Of a stretch of DNA of 64,000 nt, positions 42,356-51,564 are shown in pieces. The DNA comes from Arthrobacter sp. Soil762 (GTDB lineage Bacteria > Actinomycetota > Actinomycetes > Actinomycetales > Micrococcaceae). Each line of letters opens with the position of its first letter. Within the stretch, counting starts at the first letter, position 1. A program made the translations under genes and the position numbers. The DNA lies in the NCBI RefSeq assembly GCF_001428335.1, contig NZ_LMSG01000022.1:16997-80996 (forward strand), read 5' to 3'. The notes beneath the pieces are model-generated. The model saw nothing but the letters and a program-made list of their open reading frames with translations. It was not told the origin of the DNA and ran no database searches.

Positions 42356-43581
42356 CAGTCGTGCACCGTTCCGTCTACCAGGCGGTTGTACGGCAGGTAG
42401 GCCTGCTGGTACGGGTACGCTGCCGCGGCTTCCTCGTTGAATTCGACGCCGATGCCAGGCTTGTCGCCCGGGTGCAGGTAGCCGTCCTTGAAGGTCATGG
42501 ACTGCTCGAAGACCTCGTTGGTCTTGTCCGAGTGCTGCATGTATTCCTGGATGCCGTAGTTGTGGATGGCCAGGCCCACGTGCAGCTGGGCGGCGAAGCC
42601 CACCGGGGAAATGTCCGTGGGGCCGTGGAAGCCGGACTTGATCTGGTACTGGGCGGCGAAGTCCATGACCTTCTTCAGCGGGGAGATGCCGCCGAAGTGG
42701 GTGGAGGCAGCGCGGACGTAGTCGATCAGCTGTTCCTTGATCAGGGTCTGGTAGTCCCACACGGTGTTGAAGATTTCACCGATGGCCAGCGGGGTGGTGG
42801 TGTGCTGGCGGACCAGGCGCAGGCCCTCCTGGTTTTCGGCTGGGGTGCAGTCCTCGAGCCAGAAGAGATCGTACGGTTCCAGGGCCTTGCCGAGCTTGGC
42901 GGCCTGGATGGGCGTCATGCGGTGGTGGCCGTCGTGCAGCAGCGGGATTTCCGGGCCGAACTCGTTGCGCACGGCTTCAAAGACGGTGGGCAGGTGGCGC
43001 AGGTAGGCGCGGGTGTCCCAGTCCTCTTCCTGCGGGAACGCGCCACGGCCGGCGGGTTCGTAGTCGTAGCGTTCGCCCGAGGCCTGGGCCTGCGCGGCCA
43101 CCCCGTAGACGGCCTTGATGCCGGGGACAGCGGTCTGGATGCGGATGGACTTGTAACCGAGTTCCAGGTGCTCACGGACCGAGTCGAACAGCGACTCGAG
43201 GTCAGCGCCGGACGCGTGGCCATAGGCGCGCAGGCCGTTGCGTGAAGCGCCGCCCAGGAGCTGGTAGACCGGCATGTTCGCCATCTTGCCCTTGATGTCC
43301 CACAGGGCCATGTCCACGGCGGCGATGGCCGCCATGGTCACCGGCCCGCGGCGCCAGTAGGAGCTGCGGTACAGGAACTGCCAGGTGTCCTCGATCTTGT
43401 GCGGATCCTTGCCGATCAGCAGCTGGGCCACGTGCTCTTTGAGGTACGCGGCAACAGCCAGTTCGCGGCCGTTCAGGGTGGCGTCACCGATGCCGGTGAC
43501 CCCGTCGTCCGTAGTGATGCGCAGGGTCACGAAGTTACGTGACGGGCTTGTCACGAAGACTTCAGCGGCAATGATTTTCAC
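42352..43581 (-). CDS. manD: D-mannonate dehydratase, ManD/RspA type
   Basis: 409 residues with a GTG start (MKIIAAEVFVTSPSRNFVTLRI). It is an enolase-superfamily member: the metal-ligand Asp/Glu/Glu set lies in PLLHDGHHRMTP, FWLEDCTPAENQ and LAIGEIFNT. The ManD subgroup motifs HASGAD, RIQTAVPG and HFGGISPLKKVMDFA are present. ManD enzymes dehydrate D-mannonate to 2-keto-3-deoxygluconate, the step after fructuronate reductase, although some family members prefer other acid sugars. It is in an operon between the GPH symporter and the GntK-GH3 fusion. Confidence 0.9.
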   Translation of the reverse strand: MKIIAAEVFVTSPSRNFVTLRITTDDGVTGIGDATLNGRELAVAAYLKEHVAQLLIGKDPHKIEDTWQFLYRSSYWRRGPVTMAAIAAVDMALWDIKGKMANMPVYQLLGGASRNGLRAYGHASGADLESLFDSVREHLELGYKSIRIQTAVPGIKAVYGVAAQAQASGERYDYEPAGRGAFPQEEDWDTRAYLRHLPTVFEAVRNEFGPEIPLLHDGHHRMTPIQAAKLGKALEPYDLFWLEDCTPAENQEGLRLVRQHTTTPLAIGEIFNTVWDYQTLIKEQLIDYVRAASTHFGGISPLKKVMDFAAQYQIKSGFHGPTDISPVGFAAQLHVGLAIHNYGIQEYMQHSDKTNEVFEQSMTFKDGYLHPGDKPGIGVEFNEEAAAAYPYQQAYLPYNRLVDGTVHDW

Positions 43582-43626
43582 GGCAGATCCTTTCGGGGAC
43601 TTCTGGTCAGATGGTGGTGCTGGAAG

Positions 43627-45054
43627 TTAGTGGCCGGCAGTTTTGCCGGCGACAACCGGCGTGCCGGCGTCAGCGGCAGTGGCGTCAGCGGCAGTGGCGT
43701 CAGCGGCGTCGCCGGCGCCCACAGTTTTGGTCCGGCGTTCCTGGATCTCCTTGAGGATCTCCGCGTGCTTGGTGTCGGTCAGGGTGTACTTGGACATTAC
43801 TAATACGGCAAGGATAGTCAGCACGGCAGGGATCGCGCCCGCCGCAATCTGAATGCCGAACAGGGCGTCCGCGGTCTGGGCCGCGCCGGACTTGTAGCCG
43901 CCCAGCGCCAGGGCGTAGGCCGCCAGGGCGCCGCCCACAGCCTGGCCAGACTTGCGGGTGAAGGAGAACAGCGCGTAGGTGATTCCCTCGGTGCGGACAC
44001 CGGTCCGCCATTCGCCGTACTCCACCGTGTCGGCTTCCAAGGCCCACACCACGATGTTGACGGCGAGGACACCCACGAGGCTGATCACGAGGCCGGTGAA
44101 GCCCATCCAGACCTGGCCGGCCGGGGTGAAGAAGATGATCGCGCCGCCGAGGACGGTGACCAGCGAGGAGTAGATGTAGACGCTCTTTTTGCCGACGTTG
44201 CGGACCAGCCTGGGCATAAAGGCGGCCAGGAAGAAGGTGAGCGCCAGCTGGATGATGGACAGTACGGGGTAAAGGTCCAGGCGGCCCAGGACGTCGCGCA
44301 GGTAGTACAGCTGCACGGAGGTCAGGGCGAGGTAGCCAGAGAGGAAGAAGAACGAGCTGAGGCACAGCATCATGAGGGGCTTGTTGCCCTTGAGGGTTTC
44401 CACACTCTGCTTGAACGTCACCTTGGGGACCGCTCGATGCACGCGCTCCTTGGCGGTCAAGGCCGTGAAGAAGTACAGCGCCGTTCCGATGACTACGAAG
44501 ACCACGGTGATGGTGGTGAACGTCGACTGGAGGTCGGCGCCCGGCTTGATCAGCGGTGCAACGAAAATACCCAGGGCAGAGCCCACCAGCAGTGCACCCA
44601 CCATGCGGGCCGAGCCCAGCTTTGCGCGCTCTCCCGGATCCTGCGTCATAGCGCCGGCCAGCGAGCCGTACGGAATGTTCACGAGGCTGTAGGCAAGGCC
44701 AAGGGCTGCGTACGTGACGTACGCGTACAGCAGTGTGCCGGATTCACCCAACTGCGGGACGGAGAACGTTGCCACGCTCAGCAGGAGCAGCGGGATGGAG
44801 CCGAACATGATGAACGGACGGAACTTGCCGAAGCGCTTGCTGTAGGTCCGGTCTACGAGCCGGCCGGCGAACACGTCAGCGAAAGCGTCAAAGAGCCTGA
44901 CTACCAGCAGCAGGGTTCCGGCAGCCGCTGCGGAGATGCCGGCAACGTCGGTGTAGTACACCAGCAGGAACATGGTGGCGGTGGTGAAGGCAAGGTTGTT
45001 GGCTGCATCGCCGGCGCCATAGCCGACGATGCTGAGCTTGTTTAGCTGTTTCAT
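43627..45054 (-). CDS. GPH-family sugar/uronide:cation symporter
   Basis: 475 residues starting MKQLNKLSIVGYGAGDAANN, with AAGGAG before the ATG. Twelve spans are expected. The motif RLFDAFADVFAGRLVDRTYSKRFGKFRPFIMFG is the GPH (MelB/GusB/YicJ) signature after span 2. It probably imports a hexuronate or a glucuronide. The tail after residue about 450 is a low-complexity Ala/Asp/Thr run encoded by 15-bp tandem repeats at about 43667-43710 (GTCAGCGGCAGTGGC units). A LacI-type operator sits 167-182 nt upstream. Confidence 0.92.
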   Translation of the reverse strand: MKQLNKLSIVGYGAGDAANNLAFTTATMFLLVYYTDVAGISAAAAGTLLLVVRLFDAFADVFAGRLVDRTYSKRFGKFRPFIMFGSIPLLLLSVATFSVPQLGESGTLLYAYVTYAALGLAYSLVNIPYGSLAGAMTQDPGERAKLGSARMVGALLVGSALGIFVAPLIKPGADLQSTFTTITVVFVVIGTALYFFTALTAKERVHRAVPKVTFKQSVETLKGNKPLMMLCLSSFFFLSGYLALTSVQLYYLRDVLGRLDLYPVLSIIQLALTFFLAAFMPRLVRNVGKKSVYIYSSLVTVLGGAIIFFTPAGQVWMGFTGLVISLVGVLAVNIVVWALEADTVEYGEWRTGVRTEGITYALFSFTRKSGQAVGGALAAYALALGGYKSGAAQTADALFGIQIAAGAIPAVLTILAVLVMSKYTLTDTKHAEILKEIQERRTKTVGAGDAADATAADATAADAGTPVVAGKTAGH

Positions 45055-45220
45055 GAATTGGGCTCCTTTACCCTTGCCGCCGTGTAGGCCAGCGAAAATT
45101 TATTGAAATGCTATGAAGCAGTGAATCCTTGGCGATGCTGCAGTGGGGAGAATCCGCATCCGGCGGGCGTACCGCACGGTGTTTCTCGTTGCCTGTAATC
45201 CTAGTCACTTGGCAATAAAA

Positions 45221-45236
45221 TGGCAAGCGGTTGCCA
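45221..45236. promoter_or_regulatory. LacI-type operator upstream of the symporter operon
   Basis: TGGCAAGCGGTTGCCA, with a further TTGGCAA half-site 12 nt to the left. It matches the operators at 48216, 56938, 57007 and 59012. It is likely the site for one of the two LacI-family regulators in this locus. Confidence 0.75.
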
Positions 45237-45277
45237 GATATTTCTGTTGAAGCTTCACAAAACTGCACGTGATCGAA

Positions 45278-45320
45278 ACAGCGCTGCCCGGTCCAGGAGC
45301 CTGGACCGGGCAGTGCTGTT
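45278..45320 (-). terminator. Terminator after the fructuronate reductase gene
   Basis: AGCACTGCCCGGTCCAGG / CCTGGACCGGGCAGCGCT read on the minus strand, followed by GTTTC. It lies 37 nt after the 45357 stop and separates the uxaC operon from the symporter operon. Confidence 0.8.
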
Positions 45321-45356
45321 CTTTATGCAGCAGAGAACGCTAGTTTGGCGTGGTGC

Positions 45357-46784
45357 TTAGGAGCCTGCCGCGAATGTGCCGAGCAGGCCGGAAACGAGCT
45401 CCACTACGGCGTCGTCCGCTGCGACGGCAGGATCCACCAGCGCCAGGACAGCACGCACGCGCTCCGTGCCTTCCAGCTGGTTGGCCGCGGCCACTTCAGT
45501 TGCCAGCGGATCGTGGAATGTGTCGGCCGCTGCGCTGAAATCAATCCAGGCAGCGATCATCAGTGCCGCAGCAGCACCGGACCTGCCCTGGGCCCGTTCC
45601 GCCTGGAGGACGGGCACGGCCCGCATGCGCAGCTTGGTGCTGCCGTCCATGGCGATCTGGGCCAGGTGGTGGGCAATGCGTGCGTTGCTAAAGCGGGCCA
45701 GCAGTGCCGCGCGGTACGCCGGAATCTGCAGGTCCGCGCCGCCGGCCGCGGTGCCTGCGAGGTTCGCTTCGGCCTCGTCCCAGAAGCTTTCGACGGCGTT
45801 CAGGCACTGCGGGTCCGCGAGGGCCTGCGCCACCGTGGTGTGTCCGCGGAGCTGGCCGGCGTAGGCCAGCAGGGAATGGGCGCCGTTCAGGAGCCACAGC
45901 TTGCGGTTCTCGTAGGGCTCGATGTGGTCAACGAAGACCGCGCCGGCATCCTCCCAGCGCGGACGGCCGGCCGGGAAGTCGCCGCTGAGCACCCAGTTGG
46001 TGAAGGGCTCAGCCACTACCGGCGAGTTGTCGCGGTAGCCGCAGGCGGCCTCGACGGCGGCGATGTCAGCCTCCGTGGTGCGCGGCGTGATGCGGTCCAC
46101 GGACGTGCTGACAAAACTGACGTTTTCCTCGACCCAGGCAGCGAGCTCCGCATTCCAGGCCTGCGCCAGACCCGCCACGGCGTTGCGGGCCACCGTGCCG
46201 TTGTTGGCGAGGTTGTCGCAGCAGACAACGGCGAGCGGCCCAGCACCGGCAGCCCGGCGCGCGGCGAGGGCGAACACAAGCCGTCCCAGCGGCGTCGACG
46301 GGTTTCCGCTGCCGGAAGCCAGCAGCGCAAGGTCGCTGGCGACGTCGGACGCTGTAGTGTCCAGCTGTCCGTCGGCACCGAGCCGGTACGCCGCTTCGGT
46401 GACTGTGAGGGTGACCATGGCGGTGGCAGGCGCCGAAACGAGCTCTGCGAGCCGCTGCACGTCCGCACCGTCCACCGCTTCAACGATGCTGCCGACGACG
46501 GAGAACGAGTCGCCGCTGTCAGCGCGCTCCACGAGCGTGAAGAGGCCGTCCTGCTCGGCAAGAGCCAAGGCAGCGTCCGGGCGGCGGCCGGTGAAGGCGG
46601 CAATGCCCCAGTCCGCGGCGTCGCTGGCCTGGCTGGTGTACCAGGCCTGGTGCGAGCGGTGGAAGGCGCCGAGTCCGAGGTGGACGATCCGCACCGGCGG
46701 CTTGGCGGAAGCGTGGACGGTCCGGTTCAGCTGCGGAAGGGATTCCGCAGCCTTGCCTGTGGCGTCGGCCTGCTCGATACTCAC
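45357..46784 (-). CDS. Mannitol-dehydrogenase-family oxidoreductase, probable D-fructuronate reductase
   Basis: 475 residues with a GTG start (MSIEQADATGKAAESLPQLNR). The N-terminal NAD fold has VRIVHLGLGAFHRSHQAWYTSQAS, and the C-terminal helical domain has WLLNGAHSLLAYAGQLRGHTTVAQAL with the catalytic Lys region (ENRKLWLLNGAH). It couples to uxaC by a 4-nt overlap, and the enzyme pair is the standard step glucuronate to fructuronate to mannonate. Tagaturonate reductase or mannitol dehydrogenase are alternatives, but context favours UxuB-type activity. Confidence 0.88.
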   Translation of the reverse strand: MSIEQADATGKAAESLPQLNRTVHASAKPPVRIVHLGLGAFHRSHQAWYTSQASDAADWGIAAFTGRRPDAALALAEQDGLFTLVERADSGDSFSVVGSIVEAVDGADVQRLAELVSAPATAMVTLTVTEAAYRLGADGQLDTTASDVASDLALLASGSGNPSTPLGRLVFALAARRAAGAGPLAVVCCDNLANNGTVARNAVAGLAQAWNAELAAWVEENVSFVSTSVDRITPRTTEADIAAVEAACGYRDNSPVVAEPFTNWVLSGDFPAGRPRWEDAGAVFVDHIEPYENRKLWLLNGAHSLLAYAGQLRGHTTVAQALADPQCLNAVESFWDEAEANLAGTAAGGADLQIPAYRAALLARFSNARIAHHLAQIAMDGSTKLRMRAVPVLQAERAQGRSGAAAALMIAAWIDFSAAADTFHDPLATEVAAANQLEGTERVRAVLALVDPAVAADDAVVELVSGLLGTFAAGS

Positions 46785-48187
46785 AGTTTGAAAACCCTTC
46801 GCGGGGAGGAATCGACGGTGTCCACGATGATTTCGTGGGCGCGGTCTTCACTGACACGGTGTTCGGCCACGAGGCGGGCCAGGAAGGAAGCCTCGATCCG
46901 GCGGGACGCATCGTGGCGGGCGGGGATGGAGCAGAAGGCCCTGGTGTCGTCGATGAAACCGGAGGAGCGGGAGAAACCGGCCGTTTCGGTCACAGCGGAG
47001 CGGAACCGGAGCATTGCATCCGGGGCGTCCAGGAACCACCACGGTGCGCCGAGGTAGACGGACGGGTAGAAGCCGGCCAGCGGCGCTAGCTCGCGGGAAA
47101 ACACGGTTTCGTCCAGCGTGAACAGCACCAGGTGGAAGTCCTTGGCCGTGCCGAAGTCCTGCAGCAGCGGCCGGATGGCCTCGGTGTAGTTGGTGGCGAA
47201 CGGGATGTCGTGGCCGGTGTCCGCGCCGAAGGCCTCGAACGTGGGCGTGTGGTGGTTCCGGAACGAGCCCGGGTGGATGGTCATGACCAGGCCGTCCTCG
47301 ACCGACATACGACCCATCTGGTACATCATGTGGGCTTCGAAGGTGTTGCGGTCCTCGGCGGTGGCCTTGCCGGCGCGGGCGAGCTCGAAGATGCGCTCGG
47401 CTTCAGCGCTGTCCAGCTTGAGCGTTGCCGGGGTGGCCACACCGTGGTCTGCCGAGACTGCGCCGTGCTCCACGAAGTAGCGGCGGCGGTTTTCCAAGGC
47501 GGTGATGTAGCCCGCGTAGCCGTTGGCGCCGTCTCCGGCGGTTTCAATCAGGCGGTCAACGTTGGCGCTCCAGGTGGGGTGCGCAATGTTCAGGTAGGCG
47601 TCCGGGCGGAACGTCGGCAGGACTCGGCCGTTGAAGGTGGCGTCCTCCGCGATGGCCTTGTGGCTGGCGAGGTTATCCAGCGGATCGTCCGTGGTGGCCA
47701 GGACCTCGATGTTGAAGTCCTTGAACAGCTGGCGGGGACGGAAGCCCGGCTCCACGAGTTTGGCGGCTATGGCGTCATAGCTGGCATCAGCGGACATCTC
47801 GCCCAGGTCTGCGCCCAGGTTGAAAACGCTGTCGAACTGATTGCGCAGCCAGTAGCCGGAGGCCGTGCCCTCGAAGAGCGGCCAGGCATCCACGAACGTG
47901 CGCCAGATTTCGCGTGACCCGGGCGCGGTGGGACCGCCGGCCCGCAGCTTGTCCAGGGAGGCGCCGTTGGCATGGATCAGGCGCGTGACGTAGTGGTCCG
48001 GGCTGACGAGCAGCGCGGCAGGGTCAGGGAACGGCGTGTTGTGCTCGATGACGGCGGCGTCAACGTGGCCATGCGGGGAGATGATGGGGAGGTCCTGTAC
48101 GCGCGCCAGGAGGTCCCGCGCAATGCTGCGCGTTCCTGGGTCCGCGGGCAGGAGCCTGTCTGGGTTGGACGCAATCGACTGTGACAT
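46781..48187 (-). CDS. uxaC: Glucuronate isomerase
   Basis: 468 residues, the normal UxaC length, starting MSQSIASNPDRLLPADPGTR. It belongs to the amidohydrolase-like metal-enzyme family: PIISPHGHVDAAVIEHNTPFPDPAALLVSPDHYVTRL at about 35-70, EVLATTDDPLDNL, and IHPGSFRNHH with the conserved His/Arg. It isomerises D-glucuronate to D-fructuronate (or galacturonate to tagaturonate). It is first in a two-gene operon, preceded by a palindromic LacI-type operator 29-44 nt from the ATG. Confidence 0.96.
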   Translation of the reverse strand: MSQSIASNPDRLLPADPGTRSIARDLLARVQDLPIISPHGHVDAAVIEHNTPFPDPAALLVSPDHYVTRLIHANGASLDKLRAGGPTAPGSREIWRTFVDAWPLFEGTASGYWLRNQFDSVFNLGADLGEMSADASYDAIAAKLVEPGFRPRQLFKDFNIEVLATTDDPLDNLASHKAIAEDATFNGRVLPTFRPDAYLNIAHPTWSANVDRLIETAGDGANGYAGYITALENRRRYFVEHGAVSADHGVATPATLKLDSAEAERIFELARAGKATAEDRNTFEAHMMYQMGRMSVEDGLVMTIHPGSFRNHHTPTFEAFGADTGHDIPFATNYTEAIRPLLQDFGTAKDFHLVLFTLDETVFSRELAPLAGFYPSVYLGAPWWFLDAPDAMLRFRSAVTETAGFSRSSGFIDDTRAFCSIPARHDASRRIEASFLARLVAEHRVSEDRAHEIIVDTVDSSPRRVFKL

Positions 48188-48215
48188 AGATCAATAATCT
48201 GCCTGGCACCGGGTT

Positions 48216-48231
48216 TTGTCAACCGGTTGCC
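48216..48231. promoter_or_regulatory. LacI-type operator upstream of uxaC
   Basis: TGTCAACCGGTTGCCA, followed by CATTTGCCAAATG as a second weaker palindrome. It lies between the lacI-like stop (48269) and the uxaC start (48187). Confidence 0.8.
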
Positions 48232-48268
48232 ATCATTTGCCAAATGTTGGAATCGGCCCTGCCAGGAC

Positions 48269-49330
48269 TCACTTCGCGGGCAGGATCCTGCCGCTGGACC
48301 CGCGCAGCACCAGCTCAGTCTCCACGCTCAAGGTGCCTGTCTGTGCCCCGCTTCCGTGAAGAAAGTCCAGCAAGCGCTTGGCGGCCGCCTCGCCGCACTC
48401 CCCCAGCGGCGAACGCACGGTGGTGAGCGGTGGCGTGGTGAAATCCGCGCCGAAAATGTCGTCAAAGCCGATGATGCTGATGTGGTCGGGCACCACCACG
48501 CCGGCAGCCTGGAGCTCCTGCATGAGCCCGATGGCCAGCAGGTCGTTGTATGTCAGGACCGCGGTGGCGCCGCTGGCGCGGACGTCACGCGCAGTCTTCC
48601 GGCCGCCGTCGACCGTTGGTTTGGTGGATTCGAGCCGCACTGCCTTGAGCCGGGACCAGTCGCAGGCTGCCTGCACACCCTCCCACCGGCGTTCGGACAT
48701 CCAGGATTGCGGCGGCCCCGCCACGTAGGCAACCTTCGTGTGGCCGTTGGCGGCCAGGCTGCGGACCGCCTCGCTGATCCCCTTGTTGACGTCCGGCACC
48801 ACGCACGGCACGCCCTCCACTTCGCGGTTGATGACCACCACGGGTTTGTCCCGGGCCAGGGCGCGGATGTTGTCATCGTCCATGCGCGGGCTGGCAAGAA
48901 TAAGGCCGTCCACGGTGGCCATGAGCCGCCGGGCGGCAGTCAGCTCAGTTGCCGAGGACTCCGCCGACTCGGCGAGCACCAGGGTGTAATCCCGGCCGGT
49001 TGCAGTGGTCTCGGCGCCGCGGATGATGTCAAAGAAGGTGGGGTTCGTAATGTCCGCGACGATGAGGCCGAACGTATTGGTCTTGCCCGTGGGAAGGGCG
49101 CGTGCGAACGGATTGACCTGGTAGTTGAGCTCGGCGGCCGCATCCTCGATGAGCTTCTGTGTTTTGGAGCTGACCCTGCCCGGCTTGCTGAGCGCCCGGG
49201 AAACCGTGGACGCGTTGACGCCGGCCATCTTGGCGATGTCGTAGATGGTGGCGTTGGATTTGCCGTCGCGGGCGTGCTTTTTGACCGAGCCCGTTGATGG
49301 GGCGGTGTCCGGCGTTTGGGGTTCAGTCAC
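48269..49330 (-). CDS. LacI-family transcriptional regulator (uronate locus)
   Basis: 353 residues with a GTG start. The N-terminal DNA-binding domain is ATIYDIAKMAGVNASTVSRALSKPGRVSSKTQKLIEDAAAELNYQVN at about 26-72, preceded by a Lys-rich arm, then hinge FARALPTGKTNTFGL. The periplasmic-binding-like effector domain includes GLIVADITNPTFFDIIRG and SIIGFDDIFGADFTTPPLTTVRSP. It is clearly paralogous to the regulator at 59116-60138 (shared GxDDIFGADFxxPPLTTxxSP). It probably represses uxaC and the symporter operon through nearby sites. Which of the two binds each site is not known. Confidence 0.93.
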   Translation of the reverse strand: MTEPQTPDTAPSTGSVKKHARDGKSNATIYDIAKMAGVNASTVSRALSKPGRVSSKTQKLIEDAAAELNYQVNPFARALPTGKTNTFGLIVADITNPTFFDIIRGAETTATGRDYTLVLAESAESSATELTAARRLMATVDGLILASPRMDDDNIRALARDKPVVVINREVEGVPCVVPDVNKGISEAVRSLAANGHTKVAYVAGPPQSWMSERRWEGVQAACDWSRLKAVRLESTKPTVDGGRKTARDVRASGATAVLTYNDLLAIGLMQELQAAGVVVPDHISIIGFDDIFGADFTTPPLTTVRSPLGECGEAAAKRLLDFLHGSGAQTGTLSVETELVLRGSSGRILPAK

Positions 49331-49369
49331 CGCCCCATCCTAACGATGAAACCGCTCAAGCAGGTCGCA

Positions 49370-49405
49370 GCTGTGGCCGTTTTGATGGTCCAAAACGGCC
49401 ACAGC
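49370..49405 (-). terminator. Terminator between the ABC/oxidoreductase operon and the LacI gene
   Basis: GCTGTGGCCGTTTTG / CAAAACGGCCACAGC hairpin, a perfect 15-bp stem. It lies after the 49436 stop. Its GCCGTTTTG core resembles the palindromic repeat family at 22-24 kb. Confidence 0.8.
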
Positions 49406-49435
49406 GGCTAGTCGGCTTCGCTGCTCGCCCAGGAG

Positions 49436-50602
49436 TTACGCGCGCTGCGCGAACTTGCCCTCTTCGGCGATGCGCTTGTTGAGCTCGGCAAGGAACTCGT
49501 TCTCGTCGAAGTCCAGTCCAACTTCCTTGCCGGTCCAGGCGGAAAGGTGGATGGCGTTGGCCAGGCGGACTCCGTTAATGCCGTCCGAGCCCGGAGCCAG
49601 CAGCGGTGTGCCGTCCAGGATGTTGGCGGCGAAGTTCTCCAGGACACCGGCGTGCTGCCCACCCCACGCGGACTCGAACTCAATGACCTCGGTGGTGTAG
49701 TACTCCTCCGGGTTGAGCTCGCCCATAAAGAGCTTGCGGACATCGTCCATGCCCATGCCGTCACTGAGTTCGCGCTCGGGCTTGTGCAAGCGCGTCACGG
49801 TGGCGGTCTTGCTGCCTTCGACGACGATCTTGCCCTGGTCCCCCAGGATTTCGAAACGATCGGTCCCGATCAGATCGTGCGTGGCGGTGACAAAAACACC
49901 GGTAACGCCGTCTCCGTAATCAACCACGGCAGTCACTTCATCTTCGACGGCGATGTCGCGGCGGAAGCCGAAGGCAACCTTGGAATAGACGGACTTCGGC
50001 ACGCCGCAGATCCACTGCCACAGGTCCAGCTGGTGCGGCGCCTGGTTGACCAGGACGCCGCCGCCTTCGCCGCCCCACGTCGCGCGCCATTCGCTGGAGT
50101 TGTAGTAGCCCTGCGGACGCCACCAGTTGGTGATGATCCAGTTGCTGCGGCGGATCTTGCCGATCTCGCCGTTTTCCACAATCTCTTTGAGCTTCTTGTA
50201 CAGCGGGTTGTTGCGCTGGTTGAACATAATGCCGAAGGAGAGTTCCGGCTTGGAGGCTGCGAACTCGTTCAGTTCCTTGACCTGCTTGGTGTAGACGCCG
50301 GCCGGCTTCTCCAGCAGCGCGTGGATGTTGCGCTGGAGGGTCTCGATGCCCATTTCGGGGTGCAGGAAGTGCGGCACGCAGGTCACAACGGCGTCAACGT
50401 CGCCGCTTTCCAGCATGGCGATGTAGTCGTTATAGAAAGGTGCGTCCGGGTACGTGGCCGTGGCCAGTTCCTTCTTGGCCGGATCGGTGTCGCAGATGGC
50501 TCCGATCACCATGTTGGGGACCATGCCGTCCGTGATGAACTTGGCGTAGGCGCCGCCCTGCTGGCCCAGGCCGATGATGCCGAGGCGTACTTTCTTGCTC
50601 AC
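49436..50602 (-). CDS. Gfo/Idh/MocA family oxidoreductase, first copy
   Basis: 388 residues with a GTG start (MSKKVRLGIIGLGQQGGAYAKF). The Rossmann fold is LGIIGLGQQGGAYAKFITDGMVPNMVIGAICDTDPA (GxGxxG), the EKP motif is HALLEKPAGVYT, and a C-terminal beta domain includes RATWGGEGGGVLVNQAPHQLDLWQWICG, whose His lies where the family acid/base residue does. NAD(P)-dependent oxidation of a sugar or polyol is expected. It is last in the ABC importer transcript. Paralogous to 57030-58043. Confidence 0.9.
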   Translation of the reverse strand: MSKKVRLGIIGLGQQGGAYAKFITDGMVPNMVIGAICDTDPAKKELATATYPDAPFYNDYIAMLESGDVDAVVTCVPHFLHPEMGIETLQRNIHALLEKPAGVYTKQVKELNEFAASKPELSFGIMFNQRNNPLYKKLKEIVENGEIGKIRRSNWIITNWWRPQGYYNSSEWRATWGGEGGGVLVNQAPHQLDLWQWICGVPKSVYSKVAFGFRRDIAVEDEVTAVVDYGDGVTGVFVTATHDLIGTDRFEILGDQGKIVVEGSKTATVTRLHKPERELSDGMGMDDVRKLFMGELNPEEYYTTEVIEFESAWGGQHAGVLENFAANILDGTPLLAPGSDGINGVRLANAIHLSAWTGKEVGLDFDENEFLAELNKRIAEEGKFAQRA

Positions 50603-50622
50603 AGTTATTTGTCCTTTTTTGT

Positions 50623-50643
50623 TGGTTGAGCTTGTCGAAACCA
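50623..50643 (+). repeat. 21-bp dispersed imperfect palindrome, intergenic copy
   Basis: TGGTTGAGCTTGTCGAAACC plus A, between the isomerase and oxidoreductase genes. It matches the element translated within purL at 19798-19818. Confidence 0.75.
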
Positions 50644-50656
50644 GAAGTGGGTCCGC

Positions 50657-51517
50657 TTAGAAGAGATCGGTCTGGCCCAGGGCAACCAGGTTGTCGTAGG
50701 AGGTCTGCAGCGCTTCCCAGACCGTGCGGCCATAGAGTTCGTCCTGCTCCACCAGCAGGTACTGGGCGCCGGCAGCCTGCGCGGCCGGAATGATGGAGGC
50801 GAAATCGAGGTTGCCTTCGCCCACTTCGGCGAACTGGACGACGTTCTTGAACTCCGCCATGAATCCGGCGACGTCCCCTGAGTCCAGCATCCCGAAGGCG
50901 GACTCGGGCAGTTCGCCGATGCGGTAGTCCTTGAGGTGGACCATGGCCGTGCGGCCGGCGTACTTTTCGAGCGTGCGGACCGGGTCCAGGCCGCCGCGCT
51001 GGACCCAGTGCACGTCGATTTCCATGCCCATGGCCGGGGAGTTCTCGGCGATGATGTCCAGCATGTACTTGCCGTCGAACTTCGCGAATTCGATGTGGTG
51101 GTTGTGGTAATACAGGCCCAGGCCCTGCTCCTGCAGCCGTTCTGCGTATTCGTTCGCCTGCTTGGCGAAGTCAACGACGGCGCCAATCGACTTCATCGCG
51201 GGGAACGGCAGCATGCCGATCCGCAGCAGTTTCGAATCCAGCCGCTTGGCGTCCTCGACGATCTTGTCGAAGTGCTCCGCCAGGGAGTCGCCGGGCCGGC
51301 CTTTGGGGGTCTCCATGGCCACGGACAGGGCGGCGATGTCCATGCCCAGCTCGCTGCGGGAGCGGTCCAGCTCGGCGACGTTTTCCGGCGTCATCGGGAT
51401 CTGGGAGATCTCGACGGCGTTGTAGCCGATGCCGCTGACCTTGCGGAGCGTTTCGAATGCCCCGAGTTCGGTGAAGCTGTCCTTCAGCATCATTGCCTGT
51501 ACGCCAATTTTGGCCAC
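50657..51517 (-). CDS. Sugar phosphate isomerase/epimerase (AP-endonuclease-2-like TIM barrel), first copy
   Basis: 286 residues. I chose GTG 51517 (VAKIGVQAMMLKDSFTELG) because GGAGG lies 5-6 nt upstream and relatives start MAKIGVQ. The longer ATG at 51529 would place that ribosome-binding site inside the gene. The xylose-isomerase-like barrel has metal-site residues in YYHNHHIEFAKFDG, GMEIDVHWVQRGG, MVHLKDYRIGE and LLVEQDELYG. It is followed by a MocA oxidoreductase, a pairing repeated at 57030-58900. Such pairs often oxidise a sugar and then isomerise or eliminate. Exact reaction unknown. Confidence 0.88.
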   Translation of the reverse strand: MAKIGVQAMMLKDSFTELGAFETLRKVSGIGYNAVEISQIPMTPENVAELDRSRSELGMDIAALSVAMETPKGRPGDSLAEHFDKIVEDAKRLDSKLLRIGMLPFPAMKSIGAVVDFAKQANEYAERLQEQGLGLYYHNHHIEFAKFDGKYMLDIIAENSPAMGMEIDVHWVQRGGLDPVRTLEKYAGRTAMVHLKDYRIGELPESAFGMLDSGDVAGFMAEFKNVVQFAEVGEGNLDFASIIPAAQAAGAQYLLVEQDELYGRTVWEALQTSYDNLVALGQTDLF

Positions 51518-51564
51518 TTTTTCCTCCATGGTTTGTTCGCTGTTGTATAAAGTCTGGTCCGGCC

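Noticed and set aside
45345..47057. 570-codon plus-strand ORF opposite the fructuronate reductase and uxaC genes
   Set aside because: It is antisense to two well-supported enzymes, has His/Gly/Arg-rich shadow composition typical of GC-rich antisense frames, and has no ribosome-binding site.
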